The notes under the pieces: generated by a model | What the model saw: only the letters and a program-made list of their open reading frames with translations | Database searches by the model: none | Told to the model about the DNA's origin: nothing | Assembly (NCBI RefSeq): GCF_002019705.1 | Contig: NZ_KV917377.1 | Span: 3,257,639 to 3,321,638, forward strand | Source: Shouchella patagoniensis | GTDB taxonomy: Bacteria; Bacillota; Bacilli; Bacillales; Bacillaceae_D | DNA length: 64,000 nt | Direction of reading: 5' to 3' | Program-made: the position numbers and the translations under genes | Shown: positions 46,145 through 54,487 of the stretch, piece after piece | Position numbering within the stretch: the first letter of the stretch is position 1 | Layout of the letters: each line of letters opens with the position of its first letter

Positions 46145-47044
46145 CTAAATAGCAGTGAGTTCTTTTATTTTAATCTTAACAAACTTAACAAGGTTGTCGT
46201 TCTTTTGTATATTAAAAATTATAAGCGCATCATTCATGTGACTTAATGCTTCCTCTAGTTGACCAAGCATATAGTAATTATAACCAGCTTGATATATTAC
46301 GTCTCCTAATAAATATAAGCTGTCATTCTCTACACATATATCAATAGCTTCTAAACAATATGACAAAGCTTTATCATAATTTTCTTGAGCTGTATAACAT
46401 TTTGAGAGGTTGAATAGAATTTTGGGTAAAATCTTATTTTTTCTTTGCGATGAAGTCAATTTTTTTTGTTCATCTATACACTCAAGGAACAATTTTGTCG
46501 CTAAATCATAGACTTTTTCATAGTATAGAATTAAACCATAGCTTACTTTTATTTCGATTTTTTGGATATGAGTTTCATCATTCTCTTGATCTACTTCCAT
46601 TATCAGGGCTGAATTTATTAATTTTTCAGCATAATTAAAGTCGTTATTATAATGATATGCACAAATAGCCTGATGCCAATATAGATACTGTTTTTGAAAT
46701 GGTGAAATATATTTATTTTTTTCAGCTGATAGTTCATTATCAATTACATATTTAAGAGACAAATAATCTCTTCTAGATTTTAAATTATCAATAACAGGCT
46801 TTACTTCCAATTGATTTGTTGAATTCTTGTAATTTGTTTTATCTTGACCATATAAATAAGACATATCTACCTGTAGTCGTTCGCTTAATAGGTATAGAAC
46901 CTGTGAAGAAGGATTTTCATTTCCAGTTCCTCTTTCTAAATTACTCACTTGTGCTTGAGTACAAATGCCTTTTGCTAAATCTTTTTGGGTAATCCCTCTT
47001 AATTTTCTTAGGTGCCTTATTCGTTCGCCTAAAAGGTGTCTCAT
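46145..47044 (-). CDS. PlcR-like peptide-responsive transcriptional regulator (RRNPP family)
   Basis: The start is taken at ATG 47044, with GGAGG 5 nt upstream. An in-frame ATG at 47056 overlaps that site. The 299-residue protein has an N-terminal helix-turn-helix (LGERIRHLRKLRGITQKDLAKGICTQAQVSNLERG), then about 230 residues of TPR-like helical repeats (FNYAEKLINSALIM, YDLATKLFLECIDEQ, YDKALSYCLEAIDIC, LEEALSHMNDALIIF). Length, the TQ(K)-L...IC-Q start of the HTH and the TPR tail match PlcR of Bacillus cereus, which binds DNA when loaded with re-imported PapR peptide. A small exported-peptide gene lies just upstream. It probably controls the island genes; this is inference. Confidence 0.85.
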   Translation of the reverse strand: MRHLLGERIRHLRKLRGITQKDLAKGICTQAQVSNLERGTGNENPSSQVLYLLSERLQVDMSYLYGQDKTNYKNSTNQLEVKPVIDNLKSRRDYLSLKYVIDNELSAEKNKYISPFQKQYLYWHQAICAYHYNNDFNYAEKLINSALIMEVDQENDETHIQKIEIKVSYGLILYYEKVYDLATKLFLECIDEQKKLTSSQRKNKILPKILFNLSKCYTAQENYDKALSYCLEAIDICVENDSLYLLGDVIYQAGYNYYMLGQLEEALSHMNDALIIFNIQKNDNLVKFVKIKIKELTAI

Positions 47045-47222
47045 AAAATCCTCCATTGAGCGTGCATATTCTTATTTCGGAAGTATAGTGTAGTTCATTC
47101 TAGAATATCAGATCTCTCTTCCTTATCATTCTATAAATACAACTAATTATAATTATATTATATATAAATATAACAATCAATTATTCCTAAATGCAAAAAT
47201 CGGATATTCTTAAAAATGAATA

Positions 47223-47280
47223 CGTTATATAACTTAAAAACAAATACACCTAGGTGTATTTGTTTTTAAGTTATATAACG
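47223..47280. repeat. Perfect 58-bp palindrome
   Basis: Bases 47223-47251 are the exact reverse complement of 47252-47280, with no spacer (centre CCTAGG, ends CGTTATATAACTTA). It lies 3 bp beyond the stop of the peptide gene and about 180 bp before the regulator start. It could terminate the peptide transcript as a 27-bp or longer hairpin, act as an operator, or be a mobile-element relic. Confidence 0.9.
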
Positions 47281-47283
47281 ATC

Positions 47284-47439
47284 TTAGAGCGATGAGTTAT
47301 GATTTGGTGATTCTGAGTGATGACCGGGTAAATCTGCATATGGTGTTTCTTCTGTTAATATTGTAGTTATAGATATAGGATAGTTTAATAGAATGGTAAA
47401 ATTAAGAGACAATACAAAAAAAAGTATTATACTTTTCAC
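47284..47439 (-). CDS. Candidate PapR-like signalling prepeptide
   Basis: GTG 47439 has an excellent ribosome site (AAGAAGGGAGGG, 6-7 nt). The 51-residue product has one Lys, a hydrophobic signal core (SIILFFVLSLNFTILLNY) and a polar tail ending ADLPGHHSESPNHNSSL. PapR of B. cereus is 48 residues, exported, and ends in ADLPFEF; the ADLP tetrapeptide is shared, although here ten or more residues follow it. The gene lies on the same strand as, and upstream of, the PlcR-like gene. A promoter-like TTCATA-N17-TACAAT precedes it. The mature peptide might be cut from the tail by proteases and re-imported. Confidence 0.65.
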   Translation of the reverse strand: MKSIILFFVLSLNFTILLNYPISITTILTEETPYADLPGHHSESPNHNSSL

Positions 47440-47640
47440 GGATGACCCTCCCTTCTTAATATAAATATATTGTATCATTATGCATGTATTTTATGAACTA
47501 TTTTTATGTTTTTTTTTGGTTATAAAGAAGGTTAATTATCATTAAGTTATCAAAAAAATAGTATATAATGTAAAAAATATAATTTAAAAGTTTGGTTTTA
47601 TGTTCGTTTTTTGAATCCGATAAGCGGTAAAAGGTATCTA

Positions 47641-48249
47641 TTATTTTACGGGTTTTGCCCAGATTAAATTAATAATACCTGACATATGGCGCTCTACTTT
47701 TGTTAATTCAATCTCTGACTTTTTGATGATTCTTATAATGTTTCGATTACAGTGACAACCAGACAATTTATGAAAAACTGGGTTTATTAGATATTGAAAT
47801 GTAGAGATTGCTTTGTTTGTACTCAGACCATGCTCCATTAACAATATGAATCCATCTTTCCGACACCATTTGTTGAAATTATTTAATGTTTCGACAGGGT
47901 CACTATAACTACAAAGAGTAAGAGTAGATATTATGCAGTCATATGAATTAGCTTCTAGCGATAAACTTTCTACGTCTTCACATAAAAATATCGCTTTTAC
48001 TTGAGAGCGGAATGCGGCCTTTTCTGCATACTTAATCATGTTTTCGCTAAAGTCTATTCCTGTAACTTGTACTTTTTCTTTATTGTAGAAAGAAAAATTT
48101 ACTCCACCTCCAACACCAACCTCAAGAACCTCGCCACTTGCTTTTTTAATTATTTTTTTTCTATAGTTTGCTAACGGTGGGGTATTAACAGGGGTTGTAT
48201 AATTTTTAGCTAGTTTATTATATTTTTTTATTAAACGTTTATTATTAAT
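47641..48249 (-). CDS. Class I SAM-dependent methyltransferase, 5' end unclear
   Basis: The frame encodes NKRLIKKYNKLAKNYTTPVNTPPLANYRKK, the SAM-binding motif GEVLEVGVGGGVNFSF, TGIDFSENMIKYAEK, the acidic YDCIISTLTLCSYSDP block and DGFILLMEHG, about 200 residues, as in small-molecule or phospholipid methyltransferases. The first conventional start in frame is ATG 48039, which would delete the SAM motif. Upstream, the frame reaches TGA just before ATT 48249. A GTG at 48259 would be in frame if the A5 run at 48252-48256 had one base fewer. So either ATT is used or the gene is frameshifted. It may serve the biosynthetic cluster. Confidence 0.6.
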   Translation of the reverse strand: MNNKRLIKKYNKLAKNYTTPVNTPPLANYRKKIIKKASGEVLEVGVGGGVNFSFYNKEKVQVTGIDFSENMIKYAEKAAFRSQVKAIFLCEDVESLSLEANSYDCIISTLTLCSYSDPVETLNNFNKWCRKDGFILLMEHGLSTNKAISTFQYLINPVFHKLSGCHCNRNIIRIIKKSEIELTKVERHMSGIINLIWAKPVK

Positions 48250-48406
48250 ACTTTTTCACACCCTTATGGAACTATAATTAGAAATTAATTGATAGCGTTG
48301 TAATTTGTTAAAACAAATATGGAGAGTGCTGACACTTTCATTTTTTAGTTTGTGCCAGCGACTCATAAGAAGGTTTTTATAATAATTATTTATGTTTGGT
48401 TTATGT

Positions 48407-49189
48407 TTATTCACTACGCCAATCTAATTTCTTGAAAGCTATGTAAAATCCAATAGCTAACCAAATAATTAACGCGGTTAATAAAAGGTAAAACCTTTGA
48501 TCGAATTCTCTGTTTAACACATCAGTAAGTGCCATTACTGCTTGACCTGTTGGAAGGACATAAGAAGTTATTTTTAGAACTAAAGGTAGTTCTACTAATG
48601 GCACCATAACTGGACTAAGAAAGACTGCAAGAAAAGGTAAGTAAGAGAATATAGCAAAATGAACCATAGTTTTAGCATAGCTTCCTAATGTTGATCCTAA
48701 TATAGTTAGACAACCTGCAGAAAGCAACGCTATAGGGATTACAGATAAAAGAGTTGACCACGGTATCTCTAGGAGTATGTTTCCCATAATCATGCTACCT
48801 AATAAGGCTGGGAATGCAAAAATCATGCTTTCTGTGAAAATTGCGAAAACAAAAGCGCTCTTTTTAACAGATAAACTTCCATAATAATCAAGTTCTCCTT
48901 CAATCTTCATTAGTGCAGTTCTTTGGATGGAAAAACTCACACTTCCAAAACTAACTGCCATAATTATGTTCCCAGCAAGTAACCAAGTTGTTTCAGGACC
49001 AGTTCCAACATACCTACTGAGTATCCACAAGAATCCCATTGGTATTATAAGACCAATAATAAGTAGAAATGGAGCTGCGGAACGATAGTCAGTAATAAGA
49101 AGTCGAAGTAACAAAAAATATTGGTTTATTATTGATAATTTTTCTTTTTCTTCTGTCAATGCAGGTTTCACCAAAATATTATCCTTCAA
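48407..49189 (-). CDS. ABC-2 type transporter permease
   Basis: TTG 49189 is preferred because GGAGGGG inside the end of the ATPase gene is spaced 6 nt from it; an in-frame GTG at 49204 overlaps that site. The 260-residue protein has six membrane segments (APFLLIIGLIIPMGFLWIL, NIIMAVSFGSVSFSI, FAIFTESMIFAFPALLGSMI, ALLSAGCLTILGSTLG, SYLPFLAVFLSPVMV, LLLTALIIWLAIGFYIAF). It forms an exporter with the ATPase encoded just upstream, whose gene it overlaps by 11 bp. It is divergent from the PKS/NRPS genes, so export of or self-protection against the product is likely. Confidence 0.85.
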   Translation of the reverse strand: MKDNILVKPALTEEKEKLSIINQYFLLLRLLITDYRSAAPFLLIIGLIIPMGFLWILSRYVGTGPETTWLLAGNIIMAVSFGSVSFSIQRTALMKIEGELDYYGSLSVKKSAFVFAIFTESMIFAFPALLGSMIMGNILLEIPWSTLLSVIPIALLSAGCLTILGSTLGSYAKTMVHFAIFSYLPFLAVFLSPVMVPLVELPLVLKITSYVLPTGQAVMALTDVLNREFDQRFYLLLTALIIWLAIGFYIAFKKLDWRSE

Positions 49190-50123
49190 TTCTTTCCCCT
49201 CCACTTAATTCAAAATAAATATCTTCCAAGTTGGTAGTAATAATACGGAAATCCTGAAATTGCTCCATGTATGGTAGCAAATAGGAAAAAGTCTTTTCAA
49301 TTTCATTTTTTGGAACTGTAAGAAAAAAACTACTCTCACCTATTTTGACAGTAGTATTCCATCTTGCTAATATCTTTGCAATATCATTTTCCGTGTTAGG
49401 TCGTGCCGTAATTTCAAGTCGAAGAAGTTGTTCAAACTTTTCTTTTAACTCCATCGGTGTACCGGTTGCCAGTACGCGGCCTTTATTTATAATACTTACG
49501 CGATCTAAGGTATGCTCTGCTTCAATAACATTGTGAGTAACAAGAATAACCGTTCTTCCTGATTGAGCAGTTGTCTTAATCCTTTTCCAGACGACTCTTC
49601 TAATGCTAGGATCTAAATCATTTGTTGGTTCATCAAGAACTACAATAGGTCTGTCGCCAATTAATGTTACAGCTATAGCGACTAGCCTTTTTAATCCTCC
49701 AGACAGCTCTTGTAATTTTTTTTCAATATGTTCTGTTAGTTTAAATTCTTCAATGAATTTTTCAGCTTCTTCTTGGGCTCTAATAGTACTAAGCCCCCGA
49801 AGTCTCCCTGTAAGCTCTAGTAGTTCTTTAGGTTTAGTTTGAGCTGGAAGCCATATATTTTGGGGTTGAAGAGCTACAAATTGATTTGCGAGATGAGGTT
49901 CTTTAATTAAGTCAAAATTATATAATTTAATGTTTCCTTTTGTTGGTTGAACAAAACCGGCAATCTGGCGTACTAGTGTACTTTTGCCAGCACCATTGGC
50001 TCCTAGTAAACCGAAAACTTCTCCAGGTTTTATTGATAAAGAAATATTTTCATTCGCATAAGTTGAGGAATTTTTATATTTTTTACTTATATTATCGATT
50101 AGAATAATAGGTTCTTTACTCAT
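49179..50123 (-). CDS. ABC transporter ATPase (drug-export type)
   Basis: The 314-residue protein has Walker A GLLGANGAGKST, the Q-loop region LQPQNIWLP, signature LSGGLKRL, Walker B PIVVLDEPTNDLDP and the His switch LVTHNVIE. An 80-residue C-terminal extension follows, as in CcmA/DrrA-type exporters (ITARPNTENDIAKILARWNTTVKIG). It energises the overlapping permease. The start has GAGGTG 5 nt upstream. It faces the PKS gene across a long AT-rich region where both promoters should lie. Confidence 0.92.
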   Translation of the reverse strand: MSKEPIILIDNISKKYKNSSTYANENISLSIKPGEVFGLLGANGAGKSTLVRQIAGFVQPTKGNIKLYNFDLIKEPHLANQFVALQPQNIWLPAQTKPKELLELTGRLRGLSTIRAQEEAEKFIEEFKLTEHIEKKLQELSGGLKRLVAIAVTLIGDRPIVVLDEPTNDLDPSIRRVVWKRIKTTAQSGRTVILVTHNVIEAEHTLDRVSIINKGRVLATGTPMELKEKFEQLLRLEITARPNTENDIAKILARWNTTVKIGESSFFLTVPKNEIEKTFSYLLPYMEQFQDFRIITTNLEDIYFELSGGERIEG

Positions 50124-50562
50124 ATTAGCACCTCGTAAAAAAATAGATTTTTCTTAATGTATAAAAGTAATTTTTATCATTATGTTAAATGACTAGGAAG
50201 TTAAAGGTATGTTCACTTATTTAATACTTTAATTTAGCGCCGTAAATTTGTTCAATGAATAGTATAAAAGGTAAATTTAATAAAATTAGCTTTCAATGTG
50301 CAATAGATAGACTGGTTCACCTCCTGTTTTATAATTATACTAAATATACAAACTAATTATGTTTAAATTAATAATATATGTCAACAAAATTATTTTATTT
50401 AAAAAATAAATAAAAATTATATATAAAAATGTTTTTTTTATTGAATAATATCCAGAAAAATGATACTAATGGTATAGTGCTATTAAACATTGTGCTTATA
50501 TATATTTCCTCATAATTTTCTTAACTGAACTTGTTAACTACCAATTAATAGGGGTGATTGTA
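50124..50562. promoter_or_regulatory. Divergent AT-rich control region of the biosynthetic cluster
   Basis: These 439 bp hold no gene. They separate the exporter operon from the PKS/NRPS operon and contain several T-rich and TATA-like stretches. I could not single out one promoter, nor a good match to the PlcR box TATGNAWWWWTNCATA. A ribosome site AGGGGTG at 50550-50556 belongs to the PKS gene. Confidence 0.5.
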
Positions 50563-53500
50563 TTGGGAACAGATTTTGGTGGAAAAGAAAGAATATTAAA
50601 AGAGTTTTTGTTTGATAAATTAACTAAGGCCTCTGGTTTAGATCGTCATTCGATTAGCTTAGATCAACCTTTTTCCTATTTTGGTTTGGATTCTTTGAAA
50701 GCAGTAGAAATTTCGGCTGATTTGGAAAAAGTTCTTGGTTATAATGTTTCTCCAACACTAGTGTGGGATTACCCGACTATAAATCTTGCTATTGAGCATT
50801 TGTTATCTGGAAATCAAAGCAACGATGATTCAACTCATATAACTAAAGAGGATATTTCATCTGAACCTATAGCGATTATTGGTATGGGGTGTAGATTTCC
50901 TGGAGCTGAAAATATTGACATTTTTTGGGAAAATCTAAAAAGTGGTAAAGAATCTATCCAACCCGTGCCTTCTGATCGTTGGAATAAAGAAGAGTATTAT
51001 GATGATGATGTTAATGCATTAGGAAAAATGAATACAAAATGGGGAGGTTTTCTTAAAAATATTGATAAGTTTGATGCTAAATTTTTTGGTATTTCACCCC
51101 GTGAAGCTGTAAAAATGGATCCTCAACAGCGTCTCTTATTGGAAGTTGCTTGGCAATCTTTGGAGGATGCTGGGCGAGTACCAAATGACTTATTAGACGA
51201 ATCTGTTGGGGTCTTTGTTGGCATTTCTAATAATGATTATGCTCATTTATTACGTGATCAATCAAGGGATGGAGATCCATATTTTGGAACGGGTAATTCT
51301 TTAAGTATTGCTGCGAATCGAATTTCATATGTATTTGGTTTTAGGGGACCGAGTATTGCAATTGACACTGCGTGTTCATCATCATTAGTTGCAGTATATC
51401 AAGCTTGTCAAAGTATATGGAGTGGTGAGTCATCAATTGCTATAGCTGGTGGAGTTAACCTTATATTAACACCTGATGTAACAGTTAATTTATCAAAGGC
51501 AGGTATATTATCTTCTGATGGAAAGTGCAAAACGTTTGATGAAAGTGCTAACGGATATGTTCGAGGAGAAGGTGCCGGACTAGTTGTGCTAAAGCCATAT
51601 TCTAGAGCATTAGAAGATGGAGATCAAATTTATTCCGTTATTCGTGGTGGAGCCATTAATAATAATGGTAAATCAAATGGAATTATTGCTCCTAATGGAG
51701 AATCCCAAAGGTTACTGTTGCATAAAGCATATAGAAACGCGGGACTGGAACCAAAAGATGTTCAGTACATTGAAACACATGGTACGGCAACTAAAATAGG
51801 TGACCCAATTGAAGTTAATGCATTGGGTGAAGTCATTAAAAAGAATAAAAGGTTCGAAGAAAAGTGTGCTATTGGTTCTGTAAAGACTAATATTGGTCAT
51901 TTGGAATCGGCAGCAGGTATTGCAAGTTTAATAAAAGTAGCATTAATGATTAAAAATAAGACTTTAACCCCATCATTAAATATTCGAAAATTAAACCCGC
52001 TCATCTCTTTTGATAAGTTCCCTATATATGTTCAACAAGAAAAACAGGAGTGGGAAAATGGGGACAAGCCATTAAGAGCAGGTGTAAGCTCATTTGGGTT
52101 TGGTGGAACAAATTGTCATATAGTAATGGAAGAATATATTGGGAAAAATACGAACTCATCGATTAATAATTATAACTATCAAGAAACGTATGTATTACCT
52201 GTCTCTGGAAAAAGTCCTAACGCTTTAAAGGATATCGTAAAAAAATATTTGGAGTTTATGAACGGAAATGAAAAACATGAAACTCACAATTTATGTTACA
52301 CGTGTAGTGTTAAAAAGGCTCATTTTAATCATCGAGTTGCTTTTTTAGGGAAAAATAAAAGTGATTTTAAAAAGCAAATGAAAGAATACTTGGAATCAGA
52401 ATGTCCTAGTTGGATAAATGAGATAACAGAGAAACGAGATTTACAAGTCATTTTAGTTTACAGAGATTTAGATATCATACCAGTTCAAATTATAAAAGAT
52501 CTATTAAAAAAAGAGAAGGTCTTTAGGAAATGTTGGGAAGATCTTGATAGAGAATTTATAGAACAATTAAAATGGTCAGCGTGGGAAATATTTTCGCTGG
52601 AAAAAAAAGTATTTGATGAAAGAAAACCTTATATTCAATTTATTTTTCAAGTGTGTTTAACTGAATTATTGACATATTGGGGTGTATCAACAAAAAGGTT
52701 GTTAGGGTACGGATTAGGTGAGTTGGCTGCATCCTATGTTCTCGGAGACCATGATATAAAAAAGGTTATTTGTTCAATAAAAACACGCAATTATGTATAT
52801 AAAGATAGCGCAATTGATTTAGATAAAACAGAAAACCATTATGTCATTGAATTAGCTTCAAACTCAACTATACTTAATGTGAAGTATAACCAAGTGAATA
52901 ATGACATCTGCCAATCATTTGGAGATATAAAAAATAACATGATTAAAAGTTTATATGAAAATGGTTTTGATCTAGACTGGAATAATATTTACATTTCTGG
53001 TGAAATGGAAAAGTTACCTGGATATCCATTCGAAAGAAATAAATTTTGGCTAGATACTGAACTGAAAGCTTTTGACAAAGGTTTTTTAGACCGATCTAAT
53101 ATCAATGAAACACCCGTTCTAGTAGAACAAACAAATAACATGATAAATTATTATGGGAATTTAGCAGAGAAAAAAAGTGATTTAGGAGAGTTTTTAAGTT
53201 TTGCACCGTTTATTGAAAAAGATATTACCTTTTCGTGGCTATTAACATTAACTAAGCCAGAAGATTATCCCGAGAATTTTAAGAAGACCTCTATTGCTCA
53301 GGAGAAAATGCGGCAAATTTTATTTAAAAATGTAGATTTTAGTTTTATTGATAAAGTTGCAGAGTTTGGTTGTGGGTATTCAACCGATTTAATTCGTTTA
53401 GCATCTAGATATCCTCATTTAAATTTACATGGGTTTAATATTTCTAAAGAGCAACTTAAGATTGGTTACGATAAAATAAAAGCTAATAAGTTAGACAGAA

Positions 53501-54483
53501 ATATAACTTTGTATAATACAGATGTTGTGAGAGATGAATTACCGGATTATTATGATTTAATCTATTGTATTCAGTTAATTCATCATATAAAAAATAAAGA
53601 GGTAATATTCAATAATATTAATAAACAGTTAAATGATGGAGGGTTATTAGTTCTTGCAGAGATGATTTCAAATATTAATGAACAAATTAACCATCCGCAG
53701 TCATCAGCATATTTTACTCCAAAAGAAGAATGGGCATCAATTCTTGCGGATCAACATTTGAAAATTGTTGAATGCATAGATGTGAGTAAAGAGATTGGGT
53801 TATTTCTGGATGATCCTAATTTCTATGATCATTTAGAGAAGCTTTTTAGTGATGATGAAAAAACTGTTATTGATCATTTAGAAGGACCACATTTACTTGG
53901 AGAGTTGTTAAGAAGAAAAGCTGTATTATATGGTTTGTTTACAATACAAAAAGTGCCTTATATCGCCATTGACAAAATAAGAGATGACAATCTTGAAAGA
54001 CTAACACATCCTACTATGTTTGTTAATTATACTGCCCAAGATGCCTTAGTTGAAAAGAGTATTGATGTCTTAGAGGTGTCTGTTAATAGTTTAGATGAAT
54101 TAGAGAATTATTTGATTAAAATTGTCTCTCGAGTATTAGAGTTTAGAGAAGATGATGTTGTGGATCCTTCTATTAAACTTGATGAACTTGGTTTAGATTC
54201 TATAACAGCAATTGACTTGAAAAAGACAATAGAAACAGAATTGAATATTCAGTTGTCAATAGGAGATTTACTAAAAGGACCTTCTATTGAAAATTTGGCT
54301 AAGCAATTGTGTGAGGAAATGGAGAACCCTCCGTTAGAAATGGACAAATCATCGGAAAAAAAATTAGAGTTATTGGCTAGAAATACAGATAATATTCAAG
54401 ATATTTTTGATAATCTAGATGGCCTAGATGATGATGAAATTAATCATCTCCTTGATAAATATCAACATGTAAAGGAGGATTAA
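50563..54483 (+). CDS. Polyketide synthase: ACP-KS-inactive AT-methyltransferase-ACP
   Basis: TTG 50563 follows AGGGGTG by 6 nt; a GTG at 50554 lies inside that site. The 1,306-residue protein opens with an ACP (GLDSLK, Ser44). A complete KS follows (EPIAIIGMGCRFPG, DTACSSS with Cys271, HGTAT, NIGHLES). The AT-like region has GYGLGELAA where GHSxGE is expected, so the nucleophilic Ser is Gly717, but it keeps the post-AT linker LPGYPFERNKFW. Then come a SAM methyltransferase (VAEFGCGYSTDL) and a second ACP (LGLDSITA, Ser1213). It ends in a helical docking tail. There is no KR or DH. Extender units would need an AT supplied in trans. It is the first gene of the synthase operon. Confidence 0.88.
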   Translation: MGTDFGGKERILKEFLFDKLTKASGLDRHSISLDQPFSYFGLDSLKAVEISADLEKVLGYNVSPTLVWDYPTINLAIEHLLSGNQSNDDSTHITKEDISSEPIAIIGMGCRFPGAENIDIFWENLKSGKESIQPVPSDRWNKEEYYDDDVNALGKMNTKWGGFLKNIDKFDAKFFGISPREAVKMDPQQRLLLEVAWQSLEDAGRVPNDLLDESVGVFVGISNNDYAHLLRDQSRDGDPYFGTGNSLSIAANRISYVFGFRGPSIAIDTACSSSLVAVYQACQSIWSGESSIAIAGGVNLILTPDVTVNLSKAGILSSDGKCKTFDESANGYVRGEGAGLVVLKPYSRALEDGDQIYSVIRGGAINNNGKSNGIIAPNGESQRLLLHKAYRNAGLEPKDVQYIETHGTATKIGDPIEVNALGEVIKKNKRFEEKCAIGSVKTNIGHLESAAGIASLIKVALMIKNKTLTPSLNIRKLNPLISFDKFPIYVQQEKQEWENGDKPLRAGVSSFGFGGTNCHIVMEEYIGKNTNSSINNYNYQETYVLPVSGKSPNALKDIVKKYLEFMNGNEKHETHNLCYTCSVKKAHFNHRVAFLGKNKSDFKKQMKEYLESECPSWINEITEKRDLQVILVYRDLDIIPVQIIKDLLKKEKVFRKCWEDLDREFIEQLKWSAWEIFSLEKKVFDERKPYIQFIFQVCLTELLTYWGVSTKRLLGYGLGELAASYVLGDHDIKKVICSIKTRNYVYKDSAIDLDKTENHYVIELASNSTILNVKYNQVNNDICQSFGDIKNNMIKSLYENGFDLDWNNIYISGEMEKLPGYPFERNKFWLDTELKAFDKGFLDRSNINETPVLVEQTNNMINYYGNLAEKKSDLGEFLSFAPFIEKDITFSWLLTLTKPEDYPENFKKTSIAQEKMRQILFKNVDFSFIDKVAEFGCGYSTDLIRLASRYPHLNLHGFNISKEQLKIGYDKIKANKLDRNITLYNTDVVRDELPDYYDLIYCIQLIHHIKNKEVIFNNINKQLNDGGLLVLAEMISNINEQINHPQSSAYFTPKEEWASILADQHLKIVECIDVSKEIGLFLDDPNFYDHLEKLFSDDEKTVIDHLEGPHLLGELLRRKAVLYGLFTIQKVPYIAIDKIRDDNLERLTHPTMFVNYTAQDALVEKSIDVLEVSVNSLDELENYLIKIVSRVLEFREDDVVDPSIKLDELGLDSITAIDLKKTIETELNIQLSIGDLLKGPSIENLAKQLCEEMENPPLEMDKSSEKKLELLARNTDNIQDIFDNLDGLDDDEINHLLDKYQHVKED

Positions 54484-54487
54484 ATGA

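Noticed and set aside
46058..46246. 62-codon plus-strand frame with a strong ribosome site
   Set aside because: It runs into the opposing PlcR-like gene and shows no protein-like pattern; treated as a relic start, not as a gene.
47480..47640. Possible PlcR box near the peptide gene (TATGCATGTATTTTAT)
   Set aside because: The right half does not match the consensus CATA, so the site is not supported.
50440..50480. TTGAAT-N17-TACTAA as the PKS promoter
   Set aside because: The -10 matches at only three positions in a very AT-rich region where chance matches are common.
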